DNA of 13,481 nt from CAZDRB01 sp964507925 (GCA_964507925.1 CAZDRB010000018.1:1-13481), one strand, 5' to 3'; shown: positions 1-7,159, numbered from the stretch's first letter. Translations and numbers: made by a program. Notes: a model not told the origin generated them from the letters alone.

Positions 1-684
1 ATCTACCGGTTTGTTGGCGATCTTCTTATCCAGTGGGATCAAGTTGCAGCAACCAGACCAGACACAATGATTGCAATAAGTACTCAAGTGAAAAAAAGAA
101 TAAAAGATGTATACAATCGTGATGTAGAAGTTATCTTTCCTCCAGTAGATACAAAAAAATTTGCGATTGAACCGAAGCGAGGAGACTATTTTCTCGTCGT
201 TTCTCGTCTTGTGCCATACAAAAAAATCGACGTTCTCATCCAGGCGGCAAACACTTCAGGACAAAAACTAATTGTGATCGGCGAGGGTAGTGAGTATCGA
301 CGGCTCAAAAAACTGGCAGGCAAAACGGTCAAACTCTTGGGCTATGTCTCTGATCGGGATCTTCCAAAATATTATCAAAACTGCAAGGCCTTTCTCCAGG
401 CAAACGAGGAGGATTTTGGGATCGCGATGTGCGAGGCGCACGCAGCCGGCAAGCCCGTAATCGCCTATAGAGGGGGAGGGGCACTTGATATTGTTATTCC
501 TGGCAAGACAGGGATCTTGCTACCCAATAACTCAGTTAGCGCATTCGCCAAGACGCTTTCGCGGTTTGATACAATGAGCTTCGACAGCGCTCTGTGCAGG
601 CAAAGCGCCGAGCGTTTTAATCAAAAAAACTGGCAGACACAAATAACAAAAAGGATAAAAGCCTATGTCAAACTCAGGGATTAA
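1..684 (+). CDS. GT4-family glycosyltransferase, 5'-truncated by window edge
   Basis: The frame is open from base 1, so the gene begins before the window; the ATG at 67 is only an internal Met, because the codons before it (reading RFVGDLL..QWDQVAATRPD) fit the middle of a GT4 glycosyltransferase. 227 residues are visible, essentially the C-terminal Rossmann half that binds the nucleotide-sugar donor. Visible-fragment landmarks: the linker PPVDTKKF, the domain start FLVVSRLVPYKK, the GEG turn, and the retaining-GT E-x7-E motif at E137 and E145 followed by AAGKPVIAYRGGG and GKTGILL. The family transfers a sugar from a nucleotide donor to a glycan or lipid acceptor at the inner face of the membrane. 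The next gene makes GDP-mannose and overlaps it by 20 nt, so a mannosyltransferase is a reasonable guess, but the acceptor and the exact donor cannot be read from the sequence. Confidence 0.9.
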   Translation: MYRFVGDLLIQWDQVAATRPDTMIAISTQVKKRIKDVYNRDVEVIFPPVDTKKFAIEPKRGDYFLVVSRLVPYKKIDVLIQAANTSGQKLIVIGEGSEYRRLKKLAGKTVKLLGYVSDRDLPKYYQNCKAFLQANEEDFGIAMCEAHAAGKPVIAYRGGGALDIVIPGKTGILLPNNSVSAFAKTLSRFDTMSFDSALCRQSAERFNQKNWQTQITKRIKAYVKLRD

Positions 685-1774
685 CGACAAAACTAGAGTA
701 GTAATCTTTGCCGGTGGCGTTGGGACCCGTATGTGGCCACTTTCAAGAAAATCGACTCCCAAGCAATTCGAAAAAATCGTCGGCGACAAATCGACTCTAC
801 AGCTAGCCGTTGACCGACTTCTCCCAGAAATCAAGCCCGAGCACATCTATATTTCAACTGGCGAGCAATACAAGGACCTTGTCAAAGCGCAACTCACAAA
901 CATTCCGGCAACGAACGTGATTGGCGAGCCGGAAATGCGCGACGTTGCCCCGGCCGTTGGTTACCTGATGTCCATCCTGGCCAAAGACGACCCCTGGGGC
1001 CCAGTCGCGATCCTCTGGAGTGATCACCTGGTCGAGAAGGTCGAGAGCTTTAAGGCCGCCCTCCTCGCTGGAGCTAGCTACGTCGAGGAACACAAAGAGG
1101 TTTTCGTTTTTCTTGGTCAAAAAGCACGCTTTCCCAATCAAAATCTAGGCTGGATCGAGCAAGGCGAGAAAATCGAGGACAAAGGAGAGTTTGCGATCCA
1201 CAAATTTGTCTCCTGGCATTATCGTCCTGATCTGGATACTGCCAAAAAATACTTTGAGGAGGGCAAACACTCCTGGAATCCAGGTTATTTTGTCTGTGCG
1301 CCTCAATTTGCGCTCAACCAGTACCAAAAGCACGCGCCCGAGATGTATACCAAGCTAATCGAGCTCCAGAATAGTTACGGCACCCCTGGTCATCAAAAAG
1401 ATCTAGAGACTATCTACCCCACACTCGAAAAAATCTCCTTTGACGACGCCGTTCTTACCAAAACCGAGCCCGACAAAGCGGTCGTCATTCCGGTCGACCT
1501 TGGCTGGAGCGACATCGGTACCTGGGAGGCACTAAAAGAAGCAATTCAGGAGACTCCTGAGGCAAACATTACTCACGGCCAAGTTGCCACGCACCTCACA
1601 ACAAACAGCGTCGTCTACAACTACACAGAGCAGCTTGTCGCCACGATCGGTCTCGAGGGGATGGTCGTCGTCGCAACCCCAGATGTCATCATGGTCGCTC
1701 CCCAAGAAAAAATTCCCGAAGTCAAAAAGCTACTTGCGACTTTCGAAGGTGGTGACAAAGAAAAATACACCTAA
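665..1774 (+). CDS. manC: Mannose-1-phosphate guanylyltransferase (GDP-mannose pyrophosphorylase)
   Basis: A cytoplasmic nucleotidyltransferase of 369 aa expected to make GDP-mannose and diphosphate from mannose-1-phosphate and GTP, supplying mannosyl (or GDP-fucose-type) donors for surface glycans. The N-terminal signature GGVGTRMWPLSRKSTPKQF spans residues 17-35, with K33 in the catalytic-lysine position. EPEMRDVAPA (88-97) matches the family's EPxxRNTAPA, and SDH at 119-121 fits the usual metal-binding PADH/PSDH box. VDLGWSDIGTW (277-287) is a ManC hallmark. The C-terminal 70 residues look like the short beta-helix end of the monofunctional form; there is no phosphomannose isomerase domain as in the 470-aa ManC/AlgA enzymes. 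The ATG at 665 overlaps the upstream gene by 20 nt and follows an AAGGAT-like site. Product class is firm; GDP-mannose rather than another NDP-hexose is likely but not proven. Confidence 0.9.
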   Translation: MSNSGINDKTRVVIFAGGVGTRMWPLSRKSTPKQFEKIVGDKSTLQLAVDRLLPEIKPEHIYISTGEQYKDLVKAQLTNIPATNVIGEPEMRDVAPAVGYLMSILAKDDPWGPVAILWSDHLVEKVESFKAALLAGASYVEEHKEVFVFLGQKARFPNQNLGWIEQGEKIEDKGEFAIHKFVSWHYRPDLDTAKKYFEEGKHSWNPGYFVCAPQFALNQYQKHAPEMYTKLIELQNSYGTPGHQKDLETIYPTLEKISFDDAVLTKTEPDKAVVIPVDLGWSDIGTWEALKEAIQETPEANITHGQVATHLTTNSVVYNYTEQLVATIGLEGMVVVATPDVIMVAPQEKIPEVKKLLATFEGGDKEKYT

Positions 1775-1785
1775 ATATCTTGATT

Positions 1786-2418
1786 ATGAATACCTCCTAC
1801 GACCATACTAAGCGCGTCCTCGATATCATTGTTGCAACTATTCTCGCTGTTTTGTTCTTGCCTGTTTGGCTTACAGTCCCAGTTTTGATAGTTTTAAGCT
1901 CGCCCGGCCCAATCGTCTATCGACACAAGCGAATCGGGAAAAATGGAAAACCCTTTTACATGTACAAGTTTCGCTCGATGGTTATCAATGCCGACGAGAT
2001 CTTGCACAAACACAACAAAAAACTACTTGAAAAATTTAAGAAAATGGACTGGAAGCTCGAGGCCAAGGACGATCCTAGGATCACCCCCTTGGGACGGATC
2101 TTGCGCGCACTTACAATCGACGAATTCCCCCAGCTCTACAACGTTCTACGAGGGGATATGAGCATGGTCGGCCCTCGTGCCTATCTCGAAAAAGAACTCC
2201 GCGAACAGGTAAAAAAATATCCTGGAACCGGGGAATTAATGAAAGTAGTCTTGTCAGCCAAGCCCGGCTTAACTGGACTTTGGCAGGTCTCCGGTCGGAA
2301 CGAAATTACGTTTGACAAAAGGGTCGGACTTGACGCACAATATGTTGAGACCCGTTCGCTATTGAACGATCTCAAGATTTTATGGAAAACACCGCTAGCA
2401 ATGATCTCGAAATGGTAA
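1786..2418 (+). CDS. Monotopic polyprenyl-phosphate sugar phosphotransferase (bacterial sugar transferase, WbaP/PglC type)
   Basis: About 210 aa, the minimal catalytic form. The family moves a sugar-1-phosphate from a UDP-sugar to undecaprenyl phosphate on the inner membrane face, the first committed step in making a surface polysaccharide or glycoprotein glycan. From the ATG at 1786: one N-terminal hydrophobic segment (about 11-37) that ends in SSPGP, the Ser-Pro break typical of the re-entrant helix; RIGKNGKPF and KFRSM (49-65); the catalytic Asp-Glu pair at D112-E113 in TIDEFPQL; and GDMSMVGPR (123-131). The end (PGLTGLWQVSGRN) is also standard. An in-frame TTG at 1780 is an alternative start; neither has a clear ribosome binding site. 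It lies 11 nt after manC and overlaps the DUF4012 gene by up to 37 nt. There is no extra N-terminal membrane domain as in full-length WbaP. Sugar specificity cannot be told. Confidence 0.92.
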   Translation: MNTSYDHTKRVLDIIVATILAVLFLPVWLTVPVLIVLSSPGPIVYRHKRIGKNGKPFYMYKFRSMVINADEILHKHNKKLLEKFKKMDWKLEAKDDPRITPLGRILRALTIDEFPQLYNVLRGDMSMVGPRAYLEKELREQVKKYPGTGELMKVVLSAKPGLTGLWQVSGRNEITFDKRVGLDAQYVETRSLLNDLKILWKTPLAMISKW

Positions 2419-4319
2419 AAATAGAAGCGCCTGATGAAAAGCTGATCGAAGCTCCCAAAAAATCTTCCAAACAAGTCGTCAAGGTTCTTTTAGTTATTCT
2501 TGGTATTCTCGTCGTTATCGGAATCTGGCTTGGAGTTGTCGGGAGTATCACAGCCAAACATCTCCAAAAAACCTCTTCTCACGCGAGTGCCATGATGACT
2601 GCCTTTGAAAACCGCGACCTAGTTGGCGCTAAGACCGAGCTCGAAGGTGTCAAGAGCACACTTTCTCAGGCTCAGGCTAGCTACGCGATGTCCAAACCGC
2701 TCCATTACGTCCCACTTCTCGGCGGATACCTCAAGGACGTGAATCACGCCCTCTCTGCTGGCGTGATTGGTGGTGAGCTCGGCGACATGATTATTCTCGC
2801 AATCGAGCCCTATGCTGATCTGATGGGATTTTCTGGAGCAGGGGAAGCTACGGATCTTCAGCTCACAACAGCTGAGGATAGAATTATCTTTGTCGCCGAA
2901 ACCGTCGAAAAACTCGCCCCGCAGATGGACGAGATTAGCGCCAAACTCGCCCTCATGAGCGAGGATCTCGAAAAAATCAACGACAAAAGATACCCCAAGC
3001 AGGTCTTTGGCAAGCCAGTTCGCGAAAAAATCACCTCGCTCAAGTCAGCTGTATCAGGAGCTGCCACTTCCTTTGGGCAGTTCCAGCCCATGGTCAAGCT
3101 CCTGCCCGATCTTCTTGGCAACCCGGACACCAAGAAATATTTAATTATGTTCCAAAACGATGCCGAGCTCAGACCAACCGGAGGTTTTTTGACCGCGTAC
3201 GCGACCATGACAATCACCAAAGGCAAGATCACTCCGGGACTCTCAGAAGACATCTATACCCTGGATGCAGGGTTTAAACGAAAAGTTCCAGCTCCCGATC
3301 CAATCAAAAAATATCTCCCCCTAGTCTATAACTGGAATCTGCGCGACATGAACCTCTCGCCAGACTTCAAAAGCTCGATGGACACGTTCACAACCTACAT
3401 GAGCGAGGTTCCGGGGGCACCGGACTTTGACGTCCTCATTGCAATCGATACCGAGGTGCCAGTTCGTATTCTCGAAGTACTTGGACCAATAGGTGTGCCT
3501 GGATACGGAGGGAAGTTCTCCGCCGAGATCGACCCACGCTGCGACTGTCCCCAGGTCATCTACGAACTCGAAAACATCATCACTCGCCCGACCTACGAAA
3601 TCAGGGAAGGTAGAAAATCTATCCTAGGACCACTCATGAACTCCATGCTCGCCAACATGATGGGTAGTCCCAGAGCCAAATGGGCCGAGTTTTTTAATAT
3701 CTTTACCGAGAGCATCAACGAGAAACACCTTCTCATGTATTTTAGAGATGCATCCAAGCAAGAAGCTGTCGAGGCAATTAACGCCGCCGGACGGATCAAT
3801 GCTTATGACGGCGACTATCTCCACGTGAATGATACGAACTTTGCCGGCGCCAAGTCCAATCTTTTTGTTACCCAAGAAGTTGAGCAGACAATCAAAGTTA
3901 ACTCAGACGGCTCAGTCGATAAAAAACTAATCTTGACTTACAAAAATCCACGTGCCGGAGACAACTGCAACCTCGAAGCTGGTCTACTCTGCCTGAACGG
4001 CCTGCTTCGTGACTGGCAAAGAATCTACGTTCCCAAGGGGTCAGTCCTCAAGAGCGCGCTCGGCTACGAACTCGATGTCATCACAACCGAGGATCTAGAT
4101 AAGACTGTCTTTGAAGGATTCTTTACCCTTGCTCCCCAATCAGTCAAAAAACTCGAGATTGAGTACACAACTCCTCCAGGAACGGTCGACTCAGACTATC
4201 GCTACTTAATTCAAAAGCAGCCAGGGACCAAAGAGGTTAAACATACGATTACGTTTGACACAGAAAAGCCGCGGATATATACGATCAATTCTGATCAAGA
4301 AATCGTGATTACAAGGTGA
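2382..4319 (+). CDS. DUF4012 membrane-anchored extracytoplasmic protein
   Basis: 645 aa. Residues 1-34 are charged, 35-56 form one transmembrane helix (VLLVILGILVVIGIWLGVV), and the rest should face outside. After a helical stretch (about 57-240) comes the DUF4012 core: NDAELRPTGGFLTAYATM with RPTGGF at 264-269, then NLSPDF, a DVLIAIDTEVPVRILEVLGPIGVPGYG block and a C-terminal beta-rich part. Molecular function of DUF4012 is not known to me; these proteins are common in CPR and Actinobacteria, often near glycan genes. Here it overlaps the sugar phosphotransferase, which suggests a role in assembling, exporting or anchoring the surface glycan (inference). Cys pairs C387/C389 and C529/C537 lie outside the membrane and could form disulfides. 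The start at 2382 overlaps the upstream gene by 37 nt; an in-frame ATG at 2412 (7-nt overlap) is equally possible and leaves the membrane segment intact. The TGA stop overlaps the recO GTG start. Confidence 0.88.
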   Translation: MENTASNDLEMVKIEAPDEKLIEAPKKSSKQVVKVLLVILGILVVIGIWLGVVGSITAKHLQKTSSHASAMMTAFENRDLVGAKTELEGVKSTLSQAQASYAMSKPLHYVPLLGGYLKDVNHALSAGVIGGELGDMIILAIEPYADLMGFSGAGEATDLQLTTAEDRIIFVAETVEKLAPQMDEISAKLALMSEDLEKINDKRYPKQVFGKPVREKITSLKSAVSGAATSFGQFQPMVKLLPDLLGNPDTKKYLIMFQNDAELRPTGGFLTAYATMTITKGKITPGLSEDIYTLDAGFKRKVPAPDPIKKYLPLVYNWNLRDMNLSPDFKSSMDTFTTYMSEVPGAPDFDVLIAIDTEVPVRILEVLGPIGVPGYGGKFSAEIDPRCDCPQVIYELENIITRPTYEIREGRKSILGPLMNSMLANMMGSPRAKWAEFFNIFTESINEKHLLMYFRDASKQEAVEAINAAGRINAYDGDYLHVNDTNFAGAKSNLFVTQEVEQTIKVNSDGSVDKKLILTYKNPRAGDNCNLEAGLLCLNGLLRDWQRIYVPKGSVLKSALGYELDVITTEDLDKTVFEGFFTLAPQSVKKLEIEYTTPPGTVDSDYRYLIQKQPGTKEVKHTITFDTEKPRIYTINSDQEIVITR

Positions 4320-4837
4320 AACAACTCAAGTTTACGGGACTCATAATCAATCGCCACAAAGTCCGCGACGCTGACCGCTTTTACACGATCTACACCAAAG
4401 AGCTTGGCAAGATCTCGGTTTATGGTCGGGGAGTACGCACTATCACATCAAAGCGAGCCTCCCAACTCGAGCTCTTCTCCCACATCAAGTTCCAAGTGAT
4501 TGAGTCACGTGGTCGCTACACCCTAACGAGCGTCGAGCTCTTGTCGTCTCATGCCAGTAGTAAAACTACTCTCGGAAACATCTCTCGCTTGTTCGAGATA
4601 GGGGAGCTGATCGACACCTTGACTCCTGAGCACGATCCTCAGCTCGAACTCTACGAACTCTTTGTGGCTGCGCTCGCGAGCCTCGCTCGGTTTGAGACAC
4701 CAGAGTACATGTATCGCTTTAAGAAAAAGCTGCTCTTTATTCTTGGGTACAACAACACGGAAATCTCAGAGACAACAATTGATAGCTATATCGAGTCGCT
4801 AATTACTCGACCTCTCCGTGCTAAGATAAATATATGA
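4316..4837 (+). CDS. recO: DNA repair protein RecO, short form lacking the zinc finger
   Basis: RecO helps RecR load RecA on SSB-coated single-stranded DNA and anneals strands during recombinational repair. The N-terminal OB-fold is recognisable (residues 1-75: TGLIINRHKVRDADRFYTIYT, then LGKISVYGRGVR), as is the helical domain (LFEIGELIDTLTPEHDPQLELYELF, then FKKKLLFILGY). The protein is 173 aa against about 240 usually. After LGY the CxxC...CxxC zinc finger is absent, and the chain goes straight to a short C-terminal helix (IDSYIESLITRPLRAKI); there is no cysteine anywhere. The GTG start at 4316 shares 4 nt with the upstream TGA stop, and an ACAAGG stretch lies directly at the start, so translation probably depends on coupling. 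The stop overlaps glyS by 4 nt (ATGA). Identification rests on the OB-fold and helical blocks and on the habit of this gene to sit near glyS; I am fairly sure. Confidence 0.85.
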   Translation: MKQLKFTGLIINRHKVRDADRFYTIYTKELGKISVYGRGVRTITSKRASQLELFSHIKFQVIESRGRYTLTSVELLSSHASSKTTLGNISRLFEIGELIDTLTPEHDPQLELYELFVAALASLARFETPEYMYRFKKKLLFILGYNNTEISETTIDSYIESLITRPLRAKINI

Positions 4838-6207
4838 CCACTCTTGCCGACATCACAAGTCTTGCCAAGCGTCGCGGATACCTTTTTCCCGGTAGCGAGC
4901 TATACGGCGGACTTGCCAATACGTGGGACTATGGCCCGCTCGGAGTCGAGCTCAAGCGCAAAATCAAAGATTTGTGGTGGAAGACCTTTATCACAAACCG
5001 CGAAGATATGGTCGGCCTAGACAGTAGCATCATTCTCCATTCCAAGGTCTGGGAGGCCTCAGGACACGTCGCAAGCTTCGCGGACGCCATGGTGGACTGC
5101 AAGTCCTGCCATGCAAGAACTCGCGCCGACCACTTGATCGAGGACGCGCTAGGGGAGAAAGTCGAGGGCAAATCACTCTCCGAGCTCACCAAAATCATCA
5201 AAGACAACAAACTTGCTTGTCCAACTTGCAAAAGCCTAGACTTGACCGAAGCTCGGTCTTTTAACCTTTTGTTCCCGGTTCATCTAGGAATACTCGAGGA
5301 AACTGCCGATCTAGCCTATTTGAGGGGCGAGACAGCCCAGGGAATATTTATCAACCTCAAGAATATTCTGGATTCCTCACGGGTCAAGCTACCTTTTGGA
5401 GTCGGTCAAATCGGCAAGAGCTTTCGTAACGAAATCACCAAAGGTCAATCAATTTTCCGCACCGTCGAGTTTGAGCAGGCAGAAATCGAGTATTTTTTTG
5501 ATCCCGAGACTACCAACTGGCAAGATCTTTTTGACACTTGGCTGACTCAGATGGGTGATTTTTTGACAAAAACCCTAGGCATCAAAGAAGAAAATCTTAG
5601 AACCCGCGAACACGATGACAAGGAGCGGAGCTTTTATAGCAAAAAAACAGTTGACCTAGAGTATAACTATCCTTTTGGTTTCAAAGAAGTTTGGGGCCTT
5701 GCCTACCGCACGGATTATGACCTCAAAACTCACCAGGAGCACTCTGGTAAAGATCTCTCATATACAGATCCTTTTACCGGCAAAAAGTTCTTGCCGCACG
5801 TGATCGAGCCGGCAGTCGGAATTGACCGCTTGGTACTTATGGTTCTTGCAGACTCGTACTGGGCAGATACCGATAATCAGCGCACGGTACTCAAGCTCAC
5901 GCCTCAACTTGCCCCGTATTTGGTCGCGGTCTTCCCCCTCCTCAGAAACAGTGAGGAGCTAGTCAAAGAAGCTAGATCAGTTTATGAGAGTTTGTCAGGT
6001 GTCTTTCGCACCGGCTGGGACGACCGTGGCAATATCGGCAAGCGCTATTTTTATCAGGACGAGATCGGCACTCCGTTTTGTGTGACAGTTGATCACCAAA
6101 CACTCGAGGACAAGACAGTGACCGTGCGTGATCGGGACACGACGAAGCAAGAGAGAGTCGGGATTGATAAACTAATAGAATATCTTTCTGCTAAACTAAA
6201 TTTATGA
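4834..6207 (+). CDS. glyS: Glycine--tRNA ligase, single-chain (alpha2) type
   Basis: Cytoplasmic class II synthetase charging tRNA-Gly with glycine, using ATP. At 457 aa it is the homodimeric type also found in archaea, eukaryotes, Thermus and mycoplasmas, not the alpha/beta GlyQ+GlyS type of E. coli. The opening (SLAKRRGYLFPGSELYGGLANTWDYGPLG in outline) is diagnostic. Two CxxC pairs (C89/C92 and C129/C132) probably form a zinc ribbon in the inserted domain. Motif 2 is FRNE at 197-200 with TVEFEQAE at 210-217; the family's usual ISPRQ after FRNE reads ITKGQ here. Motif 3 is EPAVGIDR at 325-332, with Ala where many members have Ser. The anticodon-binding domain runs from about 353 to the end (LTPQLAPYLVAVFPL, YQDEIGTPFCVTVD). 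Both ends join neighbours by 4-nt ATGA overlaps, so expression is likely coupled to recO and to the exported-protein gene. Some databases call this type glyQS. Confidence 0.97.
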   Translation: MTTLADITSLAKRRGYLFPGSELYGGLANTWDYGPLGVELKRKIKDLWWKTFITNREDMVGLDSSIILHSKVWEASGHVASFADAMVDCKSCHARTRADHLIEDALGEKVEGKSLSELTKIIKDNKLACPTCKSLDLTEARSFNLLFPVHLGILEETADLAYLRGETAQGIFINLKNILDSSRVKLPFGVGQIGKSFRNEITKGQSIFRTVEFEQAEIEYFFDPETTNWQDLFDTWLTQMGDFLTKTLGIKEENLRTREHDDKERSFYSKKTVDLEYNYPFGFKEVWGLAYRTDYDLKTHQEHSGKDLSYTDPFTGKKFLPHVIEPAVGIDRLVLMVLADSYWADTDNQRTVLKLTPQLAPYLVAVFPLLRNSEELVKEARSVYESLSGVFRTGWDDRGNIGKRYFYQDEIGTPFCVTVDHQTLEDKTVTVRDRDTTKQERVGIDKLIEYLSAKLNL

Positions 6208-7004
6208 AAAACAAACTTGCCCTAATCTCGCTAGCCGTCGTCATCTTATTAGTTCTAGTTATTGTATTTATCTTCAACAAATCAACCCCCAAATCAGATC
6301 CTGATGGAGAAGGGGCTGCGATCGATCTACCTCTCAACACTCTCGCTCTTGCCGAGCGACCATACATCACGCTCGCTCCTGACTCAACTGGCCGGAGCCT
6401 GGATATCTCCTTGTCTGGTGCACCAACAACAGGCGAGCTTGAATACGAAATGATCTACAACGCCGCTGGCAAACAGGAGGGAGCAATCGGGAGTATCTTT
6501 CTTGCAACCGAAAAACAGCCCCTCACAAAGGCTATTCTCCTCGGCAGTAAGTCAGGGGGAGGCAAGGTTACCTACCACGAAGGGGTGACCGGTGGCTCGC
6601 TCACCGTAACCTACGGGGAGACGCGTCTCAAGGAGAGCTGGAACTATCTCCACTTCGACCCCACTGATCCTGTCATGACCACCTCAGACGCTCGCTTTAG
6701 CGTGACCTTTGGCACATCCGCCCTCAAAAAAGACGCAGTCGTCATTACCATGAAAACCTTTGGTTATCCCAAGGTCGGCTTGCCCGAAGGAGCCAAGGTT
6801 GTTGCCGGGCCGTATGGATACTTCCCTCAGACTCCTATCAAGGGGACAGCAAGTATCGAGATCAAGCTCCCCTCAGGCGAGCACGTGAGTCCCACGCTCT
6901 ACGAATATTCAGGCACTAGCTGGAAAAAACTCCCGACCACACTCTCAGGAGATACTGTTAGCTCAACCGCAACAGGCAATGTCTTCCTAGTCACCGCTGA
7001 GTAA
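6204..7004 (+). CDS. Hypothetical membrane-anchored exported protein
   Basis: I do not recognise this 266-aa protein. Residues 1-3 carry lysine and residues 4-25 are strongly hydrophobic (LALISLAVVILLVLVIVFIF), followed by a polar, Asp/Pro-rich linker (26-40). There is no lipobox cysteine and no cysteine in the whole protein, so it is probably an uncleaved N-terminal anchor with the rest outside the cell. The remainder (about 45-266) is rich in Gly, Ser, Thr and alternating hydrophobic residues, as expected for beta-sandwich or Ig-like folds; the two stretches around KVTYHEGVTGGSLTVTYGE and ASIEIKLPSGEHVSPTLYEYSG read as beta-strand pairs. No catalytic motif is apparent. It begins by a 4-nt overlap with glyS and is the last gene before the 155-nt intergenic region. 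A surface or envelope structural role is only inferred from topology and from flanking glycan and cell-wall genes. Confidence 0.75.
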   Translation: MKNKLALISLAVVILLVLVIVFIFNKSTPKSDPDGEGAAIDLPLNTLALAERPYITLAPDSTGRSLDISLSGAPTTGELEYEMIYNAAGKQEGAIGSIFLATEKQPLTKAILLGSKSGGGKVTYHEGVTGGSLTVTYGETRLKESWNYLHFDPTDPVMTTSDARFSVTFGTSALKKDAVVITMKTFGYPKVGLPEGAKVVAGPYGYFPQTPIKGTASIEIKLPSGEHVSPTLYEYSGTSWKKLPTTLSGDTVSSTATGNVFLVTAE

Positions 7005-7047
7005 TCACAATTTCCTTTTAATATTGTATCCCATAGAGTTCTTTTCG

Positions 7048-7064
7048 GGTAAGTTTCGGTAAGT
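7048..7064 (+). repeat. Two direct repeats GGTAAGT, 10 nt apart; possible MraZ operator
   Basis: GGTAAGT occurs at 7048-7054 and again at 7058-7064, a period of 10 nt, i.e. one DNA helical turn. The pair is enclosed by a short inverted repeat, GTTCT (7038-7042) and AGAAC (7065-7069). MraZ is known to bind short direct repeats with about this period upstream of its own gene in E. coli and mollicutes, so these are candidate operator boxes. Only two copies are clear, and they lie 32 nt upstream of the -35 box, not between promoter and gene as in E. coli, so the assignment is tentative. Confidence 0.45.
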
Positions 7065-7096
7065 AGAACAAACAGTATTTTCCTAGTACAAAACCG

Positions 7097-7125
7097 TTGA
7101 CAACTGTATCAATTTAGTCTTAAAT
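7097..7125 (+). promoter_or_regulatory. Predicted sigma70-type promoter of the mraZ/dcw operon
   Basis: A perfect -35 hexamer TTGACA at 7097-7102 is followed by a 17-nt spacer and TTAAAT at 7120-7125 (4 of 6 matches to TATAAT). Transcription would start near 7132, giving a leader of roughly 28 nt before the mraZ ATG. It lies in the only intergenic region of the window and reads in the direction of the cell-wall genes. No experimental support; inferred from consensus, spacing and position. Confidence 0.6.
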
Positions 7126-7142
7126 AAATACTTAGGAATAAA

Positions 7143-7148
7143 AAGGAA
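7143..7148 (+). promoter_or_regulatory. Ribosome binding site of mraZ
   Basis: AAGGAA at 7143-7148 lies 11 nt before the ATG at 7160, in a purine-rich run. The spacing is a little long, but this is the only Shine-Dalgarno-like site in the leader, and the ATG gives the canonical MFxG MraZ N-terminus. Confidence 0.55.
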
Positions 7149-7159
7149 AAATATCTTAT

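Larger units (their letters stand above)
7005..7159 (+). other. Intergenic region between the exported-protein gene and mraZ
   Basis: This 155-nt AT-rich gap is the only non-coding stretch over 20 nt. It contains the GGTAAGT repeats (7048-7064), the promoter (7097-7125) and the mraZ ribosome binding site. TTCCTAGTA (7080-7088) and TACTTAGGAA (7129-7138) form an imperfect inverted repeat around the promoter with one extra base in the right arm. I see no GC-rich hairpin plus T-tract, so no intrinsic terminator for the upstream genes; some read-through into mraZ is likely. Confidence 0.7.

Noticed and set aside
67..69. ATG at 67 as start of the glycosyltransferase
   Set aside because: The 22 codons upstream are open and fit the GT4 family (WDQVAATRPD), so the gene is cut by the window edge rather than starting here.
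2310..2345. TTGACA inside the sugar phosphotransferase gene as promoter for the DUF4012 gene
   Set aside because: At a 17-nt spacing the sequence is GCACAA, a poor -10; the DUF4012 gene is better explained by coupling to the upstream gene.
5531..5569. TTGACA-like hexamers inside glyS as internal promoters
   Set aside because: They encode conserved-length protein sequence, and no convincing -10 hexamer follows at 16-18 nt.
7005..7040. Terminator after the exported-protein gene
   Set aside because: Only a 5-bp ACAAT/ATTGT pairing is visible, with no GC-rich stem and no following T-tract.
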